From: Arcuatula senhousia
Lineage: Eukaryota > Mollusca > Bivalvia > Mytilida > Mytilidae
Reading direction: 5' to 3'
NCBI GenBank assembly: GCA_963971305.1
Contig: CAXARO010000209.1
Location: forward strand, 1-64,000
DNA: 64,000 nt
Shown: positions 23,060-36,598 of the stretch, one piece after another
Layout of the letters: each line of letters opens with the position of its first letter
How positions within the stretch are numbered: the first letter of the stretch is position 1
Program-made: the position numbers and the translations under genes
The notes under the pieces: generated by a model
Told to the model about the DNA's origin: nothing
What the model saw: only the letters and a program-made list of their open reading frames with translations
Databases searched by the model: none

Positions 23060-23292
23060 AAAATCAAAACATTAAAAACTCAAAATAAACCGAATAGTAA
23101 CCAATAACGAGAACGCAAGGCGTAATGAGATTGAACTCTGGTGCCCCGGAAGAGTAAGCAGTTCCTGCTTGCTATAACACATCCGTCGCGCTGACAATTT
23201 CCAATGCAGTGTATCAAATCTGGTAAAGGAAGACAATCTTCTATGACACTGAATTGAGAGATAGAAATCCCATATTTGTCTAAGCGCCCGAT
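23060..23292 (-). mobile_element. PLE 3' module plus end of RT C-terminus
   Basis: Minus-strand order: RT C-terminal tail (DKYGISISQ-like), 'TCTTCCTTTACCAGATTTGA', then 'GCAAGCAGGAACTGCTTACT'. It is interrupted by frameshifts; the 74- and 113-codon minus frames are translations of it. Confidence 0.7.
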
Positions 23293-24689
23293 ACAACTTC
23301 GAAAGAAAACATAACAGTGGTAAAATTCGTATAAAAACACTTTAGGGCACTTGTGATGACATAACCACTGAACCTTATCCGTTATTGTGCATAAAAGTTG
23401 TTTTGTTTTCACGAATAACACTACTTCTTACGATGTCAAGTATCTAGCAATCTCATTCGTATGTCCAGACATCTTGTTAGCTTATCATGATAAAAGATTG
23501 CAGATATATTTTGATAGTATTTACGAAGCAATGATAATGCAATATCATAATCTTATTATTATTTGCCAATCTCTACAAGTGACTGGAGTGTCTATAATGA
23601 AATAAGACAAAAGTATATACGTGACTGTTTAAAGGAATATTGGCTTATAGAAAATTGGATAAAATTTAAGAATACATTGGTTCAAATATATATAGGATCA
23701 TATCGACTAATTACAGATAAAGGTACATTGTTGTATGTCTTCTAAAGTCTGGTTTTGGTCTGTTTTCCCCGAAGATTCAAATGCCCTTTGGTATTTCAAT
23801 GTCCGTCTGAAATATATATGCTGATTATATAAAATAAATGGAATTTCGTCAACTTGCATAGAAGTTGATTTCTGTCTTTAAAATTCTGGATTTATCAGTT
23901 TTATTGACCATTGGATTCAAATTTCTGATCGGAATTTCTTTGTCCCTTTGAAATATGTATGTTCACTATATGTTTTATGTTATTTATGACAATTTTTTTA
24001 AAGAAAAAAAAATGAAAATTGCTTTAGATAAATTGCTCGCATTTAGTATGTTCTCATAATAAATATGGTTCAAAATGTTTATAAGTTTACGATGTAGGCA
24101 TAAAACATAATAGCATGAAATAGAGTTTGATTTCCAAAGTGTATATAAAATAAATCTGTTACACATGTTACAGTATAAAATTTTATTGATGTTACTTACA
24201 TTTTAACATAAGATCATAAAACATTTAGTTGAAGACTCATAATTGCTTTTTCATTTTTTTCTCAGAACATTATAGGTATTTAAAAATCTATCAAGTATAA
24301 CTTTTCATATCATTCATTTTTGATAAATCTCATTTATGCGAGACTAAAATGATTATAAAACATATTTCGTCCTACAGAATATATAGTCATATTGATTTTG
24401 AACAGCAATTTAGTTCAAAATGGTTAGGGAAGTATACCATTACTAGCACGTATTGACACCATCGAGCATTGACTTACGTCAATATTTCAGAAGAACAGAG
24501 CATGTTTGTATTATCTATTTTGAACACAACAAAATTTCAGAAAAAAAATGTTTTTGGCATTTTTAATCAATGCGTCTGACATGCGTTCACTTTATTCAAC
24601 ATTCAATTATTTTTTGTAATTGAAATCCTTTAGGACAAACGCAGTGCTCATAATTTAACCAAAACTCTTTTTAAAAGTTTTGGGGAGTA
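23293..24689. other. gene-free AT-rich stretch
   Basis: No gene recognised. A faint PLE 3'-terminus-like trace lies near 23,755-23,800 ('GATTCAAATGCCCTTTGGTA'). Confidence 0.35.
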
Positions 24690-24840
24690 TTTTTAGAATC
24701 TAGACTCTTTCCTTGACTTGATTTACACCTCCGTGTCCGTAAGTTGCTTATACTTTTAGAGAACGTGCGTTCACTCTCGTTTCGGCTGGAATTGCTTTGC
24801 TGGTTTAGGCTTAGTTGGTTTATGCATGTAGTTAACGGTT
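24690..24840 (+). mobile_element. very degenerate PLE 3'-module trace
   Basis: 'GTTCACTCTCGTTTCGGCTG' and nearby words fit the 3' module but little else does. Confidence 0.3.
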
Positions 24841-25027
24841 TCTTTAAATTGTCTTATATTAACCTTGCATTGTGTTGACCTTATTTACTTATATATGACG
24901 ATGCTATTTTGGGGTGCATTTTGATGTCATGTGACGTCAAACTAAGTTCATAATTTTCTTGCTATTTTTTTCACACATTGGAAAATCCAATCATGCAGAT
25001 ACCTAAATTGTGCAGACAAAAGGTTTT

Positions 25028-25252
25028 TTATTAAAGAAGCAAAGGTGTACCAAAGGGGTAATCAGTATCATAAAACCGTAAAGACAAAGACAAAACCGGC
25101 AGACAAAAAACCATCACAACAAAACAAACTACATAACAACATAAAACACACACACACATAACAACAAAACCGCATTCAGCAACGCGAACTCAAGTCGAAA
25201 CGAGAGTGAACTCAGATGCTCCGGAAGAGTAAGCAGTTCCTGCTTGCTACAT
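25028..25252 (-). mobile_element. PLE 3'-module fragment
   Basis: It starts 'AAGAAGCAAAGGTGTACCAA', then 'CAGTATCATAAAACCGTAAA', and ends 'GCAGTTCCTGCTTGCTAC'. It is nearly identical to the 3' modules at 39.87 and 51.72 kb, so this is a young subfamily. Confidence 0.8.
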
Positions 25253-25489
25253 CTTTTTAAACATAATAAAATAAAGTTGATGATCTGAACCTTCCTTGAC
25301 TTTAGCAGACAGAGATTACGTAGCACTCCTTACTCGATTTTTTTATATATATAAAAAAATGAAAAAATATCTCTTCCAGTTATGTCAATCCCATTTCTTA
25401 ACTGATTTTGTTTTTAATTCTGTTTATAAAAATATTTGTGTCCTTGTAATATGTGAATTGTTACGTCGGAATAATATTTAACAAACCTT

Positions 25490-26260
25490 AAAATATTATG
25501 TCACTTTGAGGAAAAATATTATGTAACCACAAAAATATAACCACAGGGAAACAAGGAAAATCTTGGTAAAAAATCACGTGAAAAGGATGGTTGCCTTTTT
25601 TCATCTTGCAACTGATTAACAGATCAAGTACAAATCAGCTTCCATTTTAAATAAATTAACTTAATTTCAAATTAAGAAAGTTTTGCAAACTGTATGGAAC
25701 TTTATACTGGACAAATACACGTTTGTGTAAACCCTAGTTTCTACAGACGAGTATCAAAAAGCATTAAAAAGTCTTAAAAACCAGTTTTGTTAGACAATTT
25801 TTGGTATATTTTGACAGGACACGATATATGTAAACATTTCATTCCATGCTCGATTTTTATTCTATATAATGTGTACATGGAAATTCCATGTATACAAAGA
25901 CATCTGCGGAAAAATCAAATAGGTATTTTATTACAGCTTTAAGGCTTTAATGGATTTTAGAATCTCTAACATACAAATTTTGAATTTAAATGTCTCATAG
26001 TAACATTATTACAGTGAGCCTAAAACTATTATAAACCTACCGTTTCAATTAATTCAAATTATAATGTTTTAAGTATTAGTCTTTCTAAAAATTATATGCA
26101 TTGTAGTTATGGTGATTCATGGGATTTGACTGCATTTTCTGAGCTACATGTAAGACATACTGACGTTGAAACAAATTTGCTTTCCATAACTATTTTGAAC
26201 ATTTTCTAAAACCAATGCCTTTTTGCTTATTTTGTTAATTATCTTCCCTGTTTGTGCTTT
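25490..26260. repeat. diverged duplicate of the 27.1-29.1 kb block
   Basis: 'AACAGATCAAGTACAAATCA', 'TAAATTAACTTAATTT', 'TTTTATTACAGCTTTAAGG' and 'ATGTCTCATAGTAACATTA' occur in the same order as in the 26-33 kb units and near 33.5 and 35.4 kb. No coding potential. Confidence 0.55.
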
Positions 26261-27422
26261 TGTTTTTCTTATGGATTTCAATTTTGATAAACAGATGATT
26301 ATTTTAAACTGGAACTATGTTCAAACTCTTTGGTTGATTTAAACCATAAATCACCGTCTGTACGGTTCTCCAAAAGACTACTACTGAATACATGTACATA
26401 AAACAGTAGTTTGGAAGATGAGATGTCATCAGGAATGGAATGCTTTTTTGGGTTATTTTTCATCGTCAGTTGCCCTTTATGGCTTTGTTTAATCTAAACT
26501 TATTTTAACTCAACTTCATGACACAATGATCACGCAGGTTTTTCATACATCAAATTGCAAAGTACCAAAGCAGTATAAAAGCAAATTTTCGTTCTAAGCT
26601 CCTGAAATTTTTTGAGTGCATTTTTTTATTTTGTCGCCTACATAAATGTATCAATTGGACCCAATTCATTCTTTCGTAATTTGTTGCTTTAGTGATATCT
26701 TAAGCTACAAATGATATGTCTAAAGGCAAGTTGCTGTTTCATTTACCGTACTTGCCAATCATAAGAGGCTTCTTTTACTTTTCATAATAATCAACCTAGA
26801 AAATATGGGTCTTACTAATTCTTATATAAAAATAATATGACGCCTTGCATAAGCTTAGCTTGAGACTTAGTAGGTTAATTTAATCTATCTTAGCAAGGTA
26901 CTGTAAGTTGTGAAAGAGTGTAAAAAATTATGATGGCATATACTCTATGCACTAGTTATGGCTTATTTCCGTCTGCGAATATCTGTCCCACTTCAAAAGT
27001 TTGAATAGTTCGAGTGTAAAAGAAAAAAGTCTGTCTTTGTAACATGTGTTATAAATGCAGTTTGTGACGGAATACATCATTAATAAACCATACAACATAA
27101 TGACAGTTAGAGAAAATTATTATGTAACCACAAATATTATAACGGATGCTTAAATAAAAATACCACCATAAAGAACATCTTTTCATCGCGATGAAGAACG
27201 CTATGGAGGAAACCTTGTAACAGATCAAGCACAAATCACTTGCATTTGAAATAAATTAACTTAATTTTTTAAAAGAAAATTTAGTGAACTGCATGTTTGG
27301 CAAGATACAGGGAAACCTCTCTTTTCCGAACACACTCATTACCCGAATCCTTTCAAAACAGAAGAATGTGTTCGGTATGCTAGTATACTTGACAAAAGTT
27401 TTTACAGTAACACAATGTACAA

Positions 27423-28613
27423 CAAGAGGCTCCCAGGAGCCTGAATCGCTCACCTGGTCTTAATGTCAACCCTTTGAAGACTTTCATATAGCTAAATGAG
27501 CTGAATGTTTAAGCAATAAAAAGCTTTTCTCTATCTGCAATAGTTTTCATTCTATAGGCCAAAAACTCTATTTTTAGCCTTTAAGGGGCCATAACCCCTT
27601 AAAGGGGTCATCTGACAACTTCGACCCTGAAAAGACTTTTGTAGAGCTAATTAAGCTGAACATTTAAGCAAGCAACATCTTTTCTCTATCTGCAAAAGTT
27701 TTCTTTTTTTTAGGCCAAAAACACTATTTTTTGCCTTTAAGGGCCCGTAACCACTATAAGGGGTCATCTGGCAACTTTGACCCTATAGAAACTTTTGTAG
27801 AGCTAAATGAGCTGAACATTTAAGCAAGCAACAACTTTTCTCTATCTGCAATAGTTTTCATTCCATAGGCCAATAACACTATTTTTTGCCTTTAAGGGGC
27901 TGTAACCCCTATAAGGGGTCATCTGACAACTTTGACCCTATGGAGACTTTTGTAGAGCTAAATGAGCTGAACATTTAAGCAAGCAACAGCTTTTCTCTAT
28001 CTGCAATAGTTTTCATTCTATAGGCCAAAAACTCTATTTTTTGCCTTTAAGGGGCCATAACCCCTATAAGGGGTCATCTGACAACTTTGACCCTATGGAG
28101 ACTTTTGTAGAGCTAAATGAGCTGAACATTTAAGCAAGCAACAGCTTCTCTCTATCTGCAATAGTTTTCATTCCATAGGCCAAAAACATGAAAAAATGCT
28201 ATTTTTCACCTTTAAGGGGCCGTAACTCCCATAAGGGGTCATCTGACAACTTCGACTCAATGGAGACTTTTGTAGAGCTTTTGATGCTGAAGCAGTAGCG
28301 TGGCATCAGATTTCATCTATTTCTTATACTTTTTGATTTACAAGCCAAAAACAGTAGTCTGACCCCCCTGGTCTATTTTTAGCAACGGCGGCCATGTTTT
28401 TCGACGAATCAAAAATCCCCACATCAGTTCTGTGGGGCATACCCTAAAGTACCACCAGACCAAATTTGGTTTGAATCTGTGCAGCCGTTTCAGAGGAGAA
28501 GAAGTTTGAAGAAAAGTTAACGACGACGGACGACGACGACGACGGACGACGACGACGACGACGGACGCCAAGTGATGGCAATAGCTCACATGGTCTTTGG
28601 CCAGGTGAGCTAA
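27423..28613 (-). mobile_element. 1.19-kb dispersed element with 5 tandem 155-bp units
   Basis: The ends are 'CAAGAGGCTCCCAGGAGCC' and 'GGCCAGGTGAGCTAA'. It is the opposite-oriented relative of 16,477-17,452. The duplicate at about 31,880 lacks it, reading 'GTACAATGAAAACCTGTC' across the empty site. Five repeats of about 155 bp carry 'GGGGTCATCTG.CAACTT' at 27,604, 27,760, 27,915, 28,070 and 28,235. A GAC-rich microsatellite lies near the right end. No target-site duplication is obvious. Confidence 0.8.
28510..28572. repeat. (GAC)n microsatellite
   Basis: A run of GAC triplets with occasional GGAC interruptions, inside the dispersed element. The relative at 16.5 kb has 'CGTCCGTCGTCCGTCCG' at its matching end. 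Confidence 0.9.
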
Positions 28614-29960
28614 TAAAAACCTGTCAAAATTCGTTAAACAGGAAGAATGTGAGCGACAAACCTGAAATCGAGTCCCATGCTATGGAACCCTGCTGATGGT
28701 GCGTAACAATTATCAAGAGGCTGTGATTCGTAGTTGCTTAGAAAAACTGTTAAAAAATTATTTTCCCACCCGCCCTACAATCACTCCGTGAAATCTGGCA
28801 AAAAAAATCAAAATAAAAGTAAATTCAAAATAACAACAATATTGACTTTTGGAACGTTTGGATTAAGGTAGGGTTAGGTTTTGACAGGTTTCAATGTATT
28901 CATATGTTCTATTCCATGCTCTATTTTTCTATATAAAACGTTTAAGAAAATCTCATATAAGACATCTGCTGAAGAACTAAATAGGAATTTTATTACAGCT
29001 GAAAGGTTTTAATGGGTTTTAAAATTAATTACATATAAATTCTGAAATTTTAATGTCTCATACAAAAATAATTACAGTCAATTTAAAACATTCCTATATA
29101 AACCTACTGTTGTTTCAAATTAAACATTTTTTAAGACTTCAGGCATTGTTCTTGTATGGTGGCTTTAAAAAAGAGAAGGCAAAGGGGACGGGATAGTTTT
29201 TCTTCATTTTACACAGAAAAACAACCAAAAGACGTTGGCAAAGTTACTGATATGCAATAGCAAGCAGCAACTGGTTTACCATCTTGGAGAACCCGATCGA
29301 GAGTTCACTCACTTTTTGGTTCATGTACCTTTTTATTATAAATAAATGTTTATTGTATGTTGTGTGTGTGTTTTTGTCTTTATTTTTTATGTCTTTCGAT
29401 TTTGTCTTTTCCTTTGTGGATTCCGACATTCAATTAAATGTAACACAATGGTACAGCTTTGCTTCTTAAACACATTTTTGTTCAATTCATTATTTTAACT
29501 CTGTGTGTTAAAAGAAATATCCTTATGTCGCAATGTTCTACTAATGATGGCTTAAATCAATCAACAAGTATGGAATATCAACTTTCATAACTCTCATTGA
29601 ATTTTTAGAAATTTCAAATAAAATGTAAGGATTTGATTACTTTTTAATTTGTCGCTTCATGTATTGATATGATAAGGTAATTTTGTAGTCAAGATATTAT
29701 CTACTGTACAATGTTCGGATGTAGAGGACGGTTGTTGCCTATACTTGTGTCCGAATAGGGCATATTTCTTCTCTTTTTAATGAACAATCAAAGAAAATTA
29801 TGGATCTCATTTACTTTATATAAAAACAGATTAGATAATTGGAAATTTACATAAGCTCTGCTGGAGACATAATAAAACTGCATGGTTAACATCATATATT
29901 TCACTTTTACATGTTTTATACACTTTAACATTATCTTTGTCTGTTTGTCCGTTACACCCC

Positions 29961-30744
29961 ATTTAGTTTAATAATTTCCTAGCAAAACGAAAAAATCCAA
30001 AAAGGAGAAAAAATACAGCTTACAGGAAAGGGGAAATAGCAAACATTTTATTGAACAAACACACATGAAAAACAATTTTCCTAGTAAAAATGAATAAAAT
30101 TTACACTAGTAATGTTCGAAACTAAAGCCCGAAATGCGATAAAAACAAAGTTGGTCATTTTCATTGTAAATAATCACATAAAGTTGTATATTTTCATATT
30201 TTGTCATGCAGTATTGTGTCTAAATTATAGAAGATTACGTCCATGTATTTTCCCTTTTAATACTTTTTTTTAAATTTTCATGCATCCTAAAGTTAGGTGT
30301 ATCTATTACACAAATAGAATGTATCGATTTGAAAATGTCACCAGTCATAATACAAAAAATATCAGTCTTTAGGATAATTTGCATCTAAATAAGTAAGTTG
30401 AAGTACAAAAACCTTAATTTTACGATTTATGCATATATATACACATATATAAACCAATACCGATTTTCCATAGGTGTCCAAATACAAATAAAATAATTGG
30501 TATTTAAAAAACAGTTAATTTGGTTATTCTGTATACAGTCAGAAAGGTGGTCAGAACGAGACAAAAGAATATGCGCTCTTAAGTGAATAAGATAGAATTT
30601 GATTCGGGATGTTTACGTAGTAACTATGGACATAAAAAGTTTATTAGAGCAACTTTTAAAATAAAATGTGCTATAAAATATTTAAAAGGAAGTTAACAAC
30701 ACTTTTTTTTTCAAGTAATAGTCTTTCTAAAAAATTTATTAAAT
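29961..30744. other. gene-free spacer between duplicated units
   Basis: AT-rich; nothing recognised. Confidence 0.4.
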
Positions 30745-33240
30745 ATTATGGATTTCAATTTTGATAAACAGATGATTATTTTAAACTGGAACCATATTAA
30801 AACTCTTTTCAATTGGTTGATTTTAACCATAAATCACCGTCTGTACGGTTCTTCAAAAGACTACAACTTAATATATTAAACAGAAGTTTGGAAGATGAGA
30901 TGCCATCAGGAATGGAATGCCTTTTTTAGTTATTTTTCATCGTCAGTTGCCATTTGTGGCTTTGTTTACACTAAACTTATTTTAACTCAACTTTCCAATA
31001 CAATGATCACGCAGGTTTTTAAAACATCTAATTTCAAAGTACCAAAGCAGAATAAGAGCAAATCTAAGCTCCTGAATATTTTGGAGTGCATTTTTTAATT
31101 TGTCGCCTATATTAATGTAAGGATTGTACCACGTTAACTCTTTCGTAATTTGTTGCTTTAGTGGAATCCTAAGCTATAAATGCTCTATCTTAAGACAGGT
31201 TGTGCTGTTTCATTTACCGTACTTGCCAATCATAAGAGGCTTCTTTAACTTGTCATAATGATCAACCTAGAAAATATGGGTCTTATTAATTCTTATATAA
31301 AAATAATATGACGCCTTGCATAAGCTTAGCTTGAGACGACTTGGTAGGTTAATTTAACCCAATATGCCCGAACGCTTATCCTAGCAAGCTACTGTTGTGA
31401 AAGAGTGTGTGTCAATTTATGATGACATACTCTCTCCACTAGTTATGGCTTATGTCTGTCTGCGAATGTCCGTCCCACTTCAAAAGTTTGAATAGACCGA
31501 GTGTGAAAAAATTCTGTCATTGCTACATGTGTTAAAAATGAAGTTTGTGACGGAATAAATCATTAACAAACCATGGAACATTATGACAGTCAGAGAAAAT
31601 TATTATGTAACCGCAAATATTAAAACGGATGCTAAAATAAAAATACCACCATAAACATCTTTTCACCGCGATAAGGAACGCTATGGAGGAAACCTTGAAA
31701 CAGATCACTTGCATTTGAAATATATAAACATAATTTTTTAAAAGAAAAATTAGTGAACAGCATGTTTTGGAAACTGTTCTTTTCCGAACACACTTATTAC
31801 CCGAATCCTTTTAAAACAGAAGAATGTATTCGGTATACAAGTATACTTGACAAAAGTTTTTACAGTAACGCAACGTACAATGAAAACCTGTCAAAATTCT
31901 TTAAACAGGAAGAACGTGAGCGACAAACCTGAAATCGTGTCCCACGCTATGGAACCCTGCTGATGCTGCGTAACAATTATCAAGAGGATGTGATTCGTAG
32001 TTGCTGAGATAAGTGTTACAAATTTTTTTTACCAGCCGCCCTACAATCACTCCGTGAAATCCGGCAAAAAAATCAAAATAAAAGTAGAGGACAAAATAAC
32101 AACAAAGTTGACTTTTGGAACGTTTGGATTTAGGTAGGGTTAGGTATTGACAGGTTTCAGTATGTTCATATGTTTTGTTCCATGCTCTATTTTTCTATAT
32201 AATACGTCAAAGAAAATCTTATAAAAGACATCTGCTGAAGAACTAAATAGAAATTTTATTACAGCTCAAAGGTTTTAATGGGTTTGAAAATTTATTACAT
32301 ATAAATTCTGAAATTTTAATGTCTCATACAAAAATAATTACAGTCAATTAAAAACATTCCTATATAAACCTACTGTTGTTTCAAATTAAATATTTTTTAA
32401 TACTTCAGGCAGTGTTCATTTTATGGTGGTTTCTTAATTTTACACAGAAAAAATACAAAGACGTTGGTAAAGTAACGGATATGCTTTAGCAAGCTTACAC
32501 CCAAGTTCTATTGTTTAAAGTCGACGGTCCTCGGGGTTTCTTATCCAGAAACACCTTTACCTCATGGTATAACTATAACAAAAACTGGTTACCTATCTGG
32601 GAGAACCCGCTCATATGTCGACTTAAATTTGGTTCATGTACCTTGTAATTATTGTATGTTATGTGTGTGTTTTTTTTCTTTATTTTTTTATGTCTTTCGA
32701 TTTTGTCTTTCCTTTATGGATTCCGACATTCAATGAACACATTGGTACAGCTTTGCTTATTAAACATGTTTTTGTTATATTCATTATTTTAACTCTATAT
32801 TTGTTAAAAGTAACATCCCCTATGTTGCCCATGCTCTACTAATGATGGGTTAAATCAATCAACAGGAACTTAATATCAAGTTTCTTAAATCTCATCAAAT
32901 TTTAGAAATGCCAAATAAAAGGTCGGCATTTGATTACTTTTTGAAAAGTCCTTTTTAATTGTCGCTTCGTATATTGATAAGATATGGTAATTTTGTAGTC
33001 AAGCTATTATATACTGCACAATGTTCGGATGTAGAGGACAGTTGTTGGCTATACTTGTGTCCGAATAGGGCGTATTTCTTGTCTTTTTGATGAGCAATCA
33101 AAGAAAATTATGGATTTCATTTACCTTATATGAAAACAGATTATATAAATGGAAAATTTACATAAGCTCTGTTGGAGACATAATAAAACTGCGTGGTTAA
33201 CATTATATATTCTTATTTTTATACACTTTAACATTATAAT
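30745..33240 (+). repeat. segmental duplication unit B (empty of the 1.19-kb element)
   Basis: Same order as unit A, without the element: 'CACCGTCTGTACGGTTCTTC', 'GGTCTTATTAATTCTTATAT', 'AACGCTATGGAGGAAACCTT', 'GGAACCCTGCTGATGCTGCG', 'CTACAATCACTCCGTGAAAT'. Substitutions are scattered, so it is not a recent copy. Confidence 0.8.
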
Positions 33241-33439
33241 GCTTACCACAAGTAGTTTGATACTTTAATACATGGACACCCGTCTATCCAAACGGCTTAA
33301 ACATTGTAGAAGTTGATCTGTATAGACAAACAGAAAACAAAACAAGATATTAAAATGGTATAAAAAATCCTTGAACGAATTAGAGTTGGAGAGACTTAGG
33401 CTTCGCTCATTCATGGTTCGGTGTTAAAAGGTTTTAGAT

Positions 33440-33990
33440 AATACGCATATTTATATTCTGCTAGATTTGTCTACATAATACGTAAAAGAAAATCTTAAAG
33501 AAGACATCTTCCTAAGAATTAAATAAGTATTTACAGCAAACAGATTTTAATGCGTCTTATAATTGCTTACATACACATTTTAAAATTTGTAATTTTAATG
33601 TCTCAAATTACCAATATTACTGCAATTTAAAACAATTATAAGCCTACTGGTTCAATTTAGTTCAAATTATAAAGTTTTTATACATCAGACAGTGTTCTTA
33701 TAATTGTTTGAGAGAAGAACAAAATAAATGGATGGGATATTATTTATTTATCTAACACAGTAAACATATAAAATATGTTAGCAAAGTGACGGGTATGTAA
33801 AATCAAGCAAGAACTACTTACCCTTTCCATAGCACTTTCGTTTTGACTTGAGTTCAGGTTGCCAATTGTGGTTAGACGTCAGTTGTATTATATGTTTTTT
33901 TTTGGTAAAAAAATCTGCAAACTGCCATTACTTCCGCCATGACCTTTTGCGAACATCCGGAATTCGATTGCCAGATTTGTACACCTTTGC
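33440..33990 (+). repeat. further diverged duplicate of the 3' half of the unit
   Basis: 'GTAAAAGAAAATCTTAAAGA', 'TTTTAATGTCTCAAATTACC' and 'CAGACAGTGTTCTTATAATT' keep the order seen in units A and B, ending in a PLE-tail-like trace near 33,830-33,980. Confidence 0.5.
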
Positions 33991-34700
33991 TATAAGTATT
34001 AGATTTTAGCTTTTAAACCAAAAACAAACACCTCTTATATGCGCCCCAAAAGGCCTAAATGCTTTCACTAGCTATTATTTTCATGTGGTGTTCATGCCAT
34101 CTTAGGTATACGCGTTGATAGGATGATAGTTTTATTGGCTTGCCCAATAAACTCTCGCGTATCAGTTCCAGAAGATCGGATCGGAATCCGGGTCAGGCTA
34201 TTGTTATTATGTATATTATGGATCAAGGTACGTTTCAAGGCACCTACATGTCACGGTCTCACCCGTAGCTACCTCTTATTATACCTTATTGTGCCAATTT
34301 TTTTTACCGCAACTCATTTTTGTTCTGCTTACCAAATGTTTTAAGATGCATGCAACATACGTTTTCCAGGAAAGCCTGTCAATACATACATGTCTGTAAC
34401 CAAAAATTCCAATTACCACAGTTGTCCGCATAGTAATAATATTAGCGTTTTGAAAATTGCAAATTTTACACATTTATTCATCTTGAACATGATATTACAA
34501 ATACAATAGACTAAGCAGGCTTTAATATCTTTTAAAAAAAAAATTAGGGTTAACTGCCCAAGAGACAAAACCAATATTCTTCAAATGGCATTTTTCAATT
34601 TCTACGTGTCAACAAAAGTCCTCTGCATCCATCACAGTTTGTGTCTTTGAGGTTGTATCAACAGACCATGATCATATCCACTTTCAAGACAATAAACAGT
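33991..34700. other. gene-free stretch
   Basis: Small opposing frames at 34,123-34,473 have no recognisable features. Confidence 0.35.
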
Positions 34701-34930
34701 TCTTTAAATAAAAAAAAAAGAAATAAAACTTTATGAATATTCCTCTTTACATGTAGAAGCAAACGTCAAGCTGGACAAAAAACAAACAAAACTAGACACA
34801 CGAACATTAACAGCACGAGAAATAAGACAACAACAAAAAAAAAAACAACCGAAGGCAATCAACGAATCGAACGCAGCAGTAAATAGAGTGAATTAAGAAC
34901 TTCCGGACGAGTAAACAAACACATCGGTGG
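34701..34930 (-). mobile_element. degenerate PLE 3'-module trace
   Basis: A-rich minus-strand module words ('GCAAACGTCAAGCTGGACAA', 'CTTCCGGACGAGTAAACAA') in the usual order, heavily mutated. Confidence 0.35.
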
Positions 34931-35199
34931 CCTTGGCCTCATATGCAATTATGTAACATAAAGAGATCAAAAGCTTGCATTACCGTTGTAGGTGACTGCT
35001 GTTTGTTCTGTGAATTTGCCTAACCTGACCGTCATTATATTTTGTAAAAGTTAGCTTTCTTTTCCACTAAAATACAGACATCACATTTTATACTCCGGCA
35101 AAAATTATAATGATAACAAATGGACAAGCTTGGCACATGGTAAGTAAACTCAACATTAAGTGATCAAATGTTTATCTTAATTTACCATTCTGTAGTAAA

Positions 35200-35960
35200 A
35201 ATATGATAGTGTGTGTGTCAGTGTTTTTGATTACCATATACTCTCTGCATTAGTTTTATATGTCTGAATGCGACTGCCTGTTACAATTAACAAGTACACT
35301 ATTTGAATCTAAAATTTTGCGACGGAATAATTTCTTAAATCATAGAATATGATGTCAGTTAGAGGGTTTTATTATGTAACTACACATAATTAAAATAAAG
35401 ATCCGACCACAAAGAGGATCTTAGCAATATTAATGGAAAAAGAAAAAAAAATTGAAACAGATCAAGTACAAATAAATCTTGATTTCGTAATAAATAAACT
35501 TAATTTTTATTTAATTTTTGCTGAATTGCGTGTTTGGCTATCTGTCTGTACCGAACGGCTAAACGACTGCAAAAATTGGTTCGTATAGATACAAGACATT
35601 AAAATGGTATAAAAAATATAAGTAGATGCATAAAAAATGGAATTGTTTATTCACTCATGATTTTGGTTTATATGTACGCAAACATATATATATTTTATTC
35701 AATGCTCGATTTTTCAATGCCATGCGTAAAAGAAAATCTAATAGAAGACATCTGCTTTAGAATTAAATAAACATTTGATTGCAGTCTTAAGATTCTAATG
35801 ATTCTTAAAATTACTTAAAAACAGGTTTTGAAATTTTAATGTCTAATATCAACATTATGACTGCGAGCTTATAACATAACTTTAAAATTTTTATTATAAT
35901 GTCTTAGTTCTTCTGTAATTATTTAGAAGAAGACTGGGAAAAGGGGTTGGTTTGAGTTTT
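35200..35960 (+). repeat. diverged duplicate of the 27.0-29.1 kb block
   Basis: 'TGTCAGTTAGAGGGTTTTAT', 'AACAGATCAAGTACAAATAA' and 'AGAAGACATCTGCTTTAGAA' match units A and B in order. Confidence 0.5.
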
Positions 35961-36194
35961 GTTTTACACAGGAAAATATTTTTTTGTTTTACTCTTGCAT
36001 GTTTGAAAAAGCCAGTTGCTACATGTATTTGTAAGGTTGCATCAATTTACATAGATTTGCAAAGTTTATTCTGTGGACTTTTGTTATAGTTTTGATTAAC
36101 AAAACATTGAGCAGTTCTGGGAACTAAAATTAAGGTCGATCTTCATTATGATCACTTGCTTGGGTATTTCTATCGCTTAGACACAAAAATTTCT

Positions 36195-36598
36195 TATACA
36201 GGCTAAAGTTATCCTCTGTTGCTGTCTTCGCTCGAGAAATTTTACGGAAGACATCATGCTCCTGTTGACAATTACCATGGATTTCAATCTTTCAGATGAG
36301 TGCAAACGTTGGTTTGTAATAGGGATTTGTTTTGTCTTCCTTTACACACTGAATTGACTGTTGGCAACGCGACGGGTGTGCTACAGCAAGCAGGAACTGT
36401 TAACTCTTCCTGAGCACATGAGTCTCGTTACGACTAGAGTATGCATTGTTAATTGATATTCAGTAGTTTTTGCGTTTCCTTGTTTTATATGTCAACTTGT
36501 CTGTTCTTTCGTTCTGTTTGTGTTAACTGGTTCTGTCGGCGCCCTTTCGGACTTATGACTTTCGGATAGCCCATTGGTATTCCTGCTTCTTGTGTTTG
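36195..36598 (+). pseudogene. PLE RT C-terminus and 3' module, 5' truncated
   Basis: It starts 'GGCTAAAGTTATCCTCTGTT' (the region encoding QGYVAPRLLSSLKKFYG in better copies). It continues through 'TTGTCTTCCTTTACACACTG', 'GCAACGCGACGGGTGTGCTA' and 'TTTCGGACTTATGAC' to 'CATTGGTATTCCTGCTTCTT'. The reading frame is broken. Confidence 0.8.

Larger units (their letters stand above)
26270..29960 (+). repeat. segmental duplication unit A (with element insertion)
   Basis: Colinear with 30,745-33,240 from 'ATGGATTTCAATTTTGATAA' to 'TTTTATACACTTTAACATTA'. Unit A is longer by the 1.19-kb element at 27,423-28,613. Both units contain a remote PLE 3'-module-like block (29,265-29,470 here). Similar-length small frames in both units are not conserved as proteins. 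Confidence 0.8.

Noticed and set aside
27500..28280. Possible CRISPR-like array with 155-bp period
   Set aside because: Whole units are repeated, including would-be spacers; it is a minisatellite inside a dispersed element.
26270..33240. LTR retrotransposon bounded by two similar long repeats
   Set aside because: The repeats are 2.5 kb, adjacent and carry no gag-pol sequence between them; tandem duplication fits.
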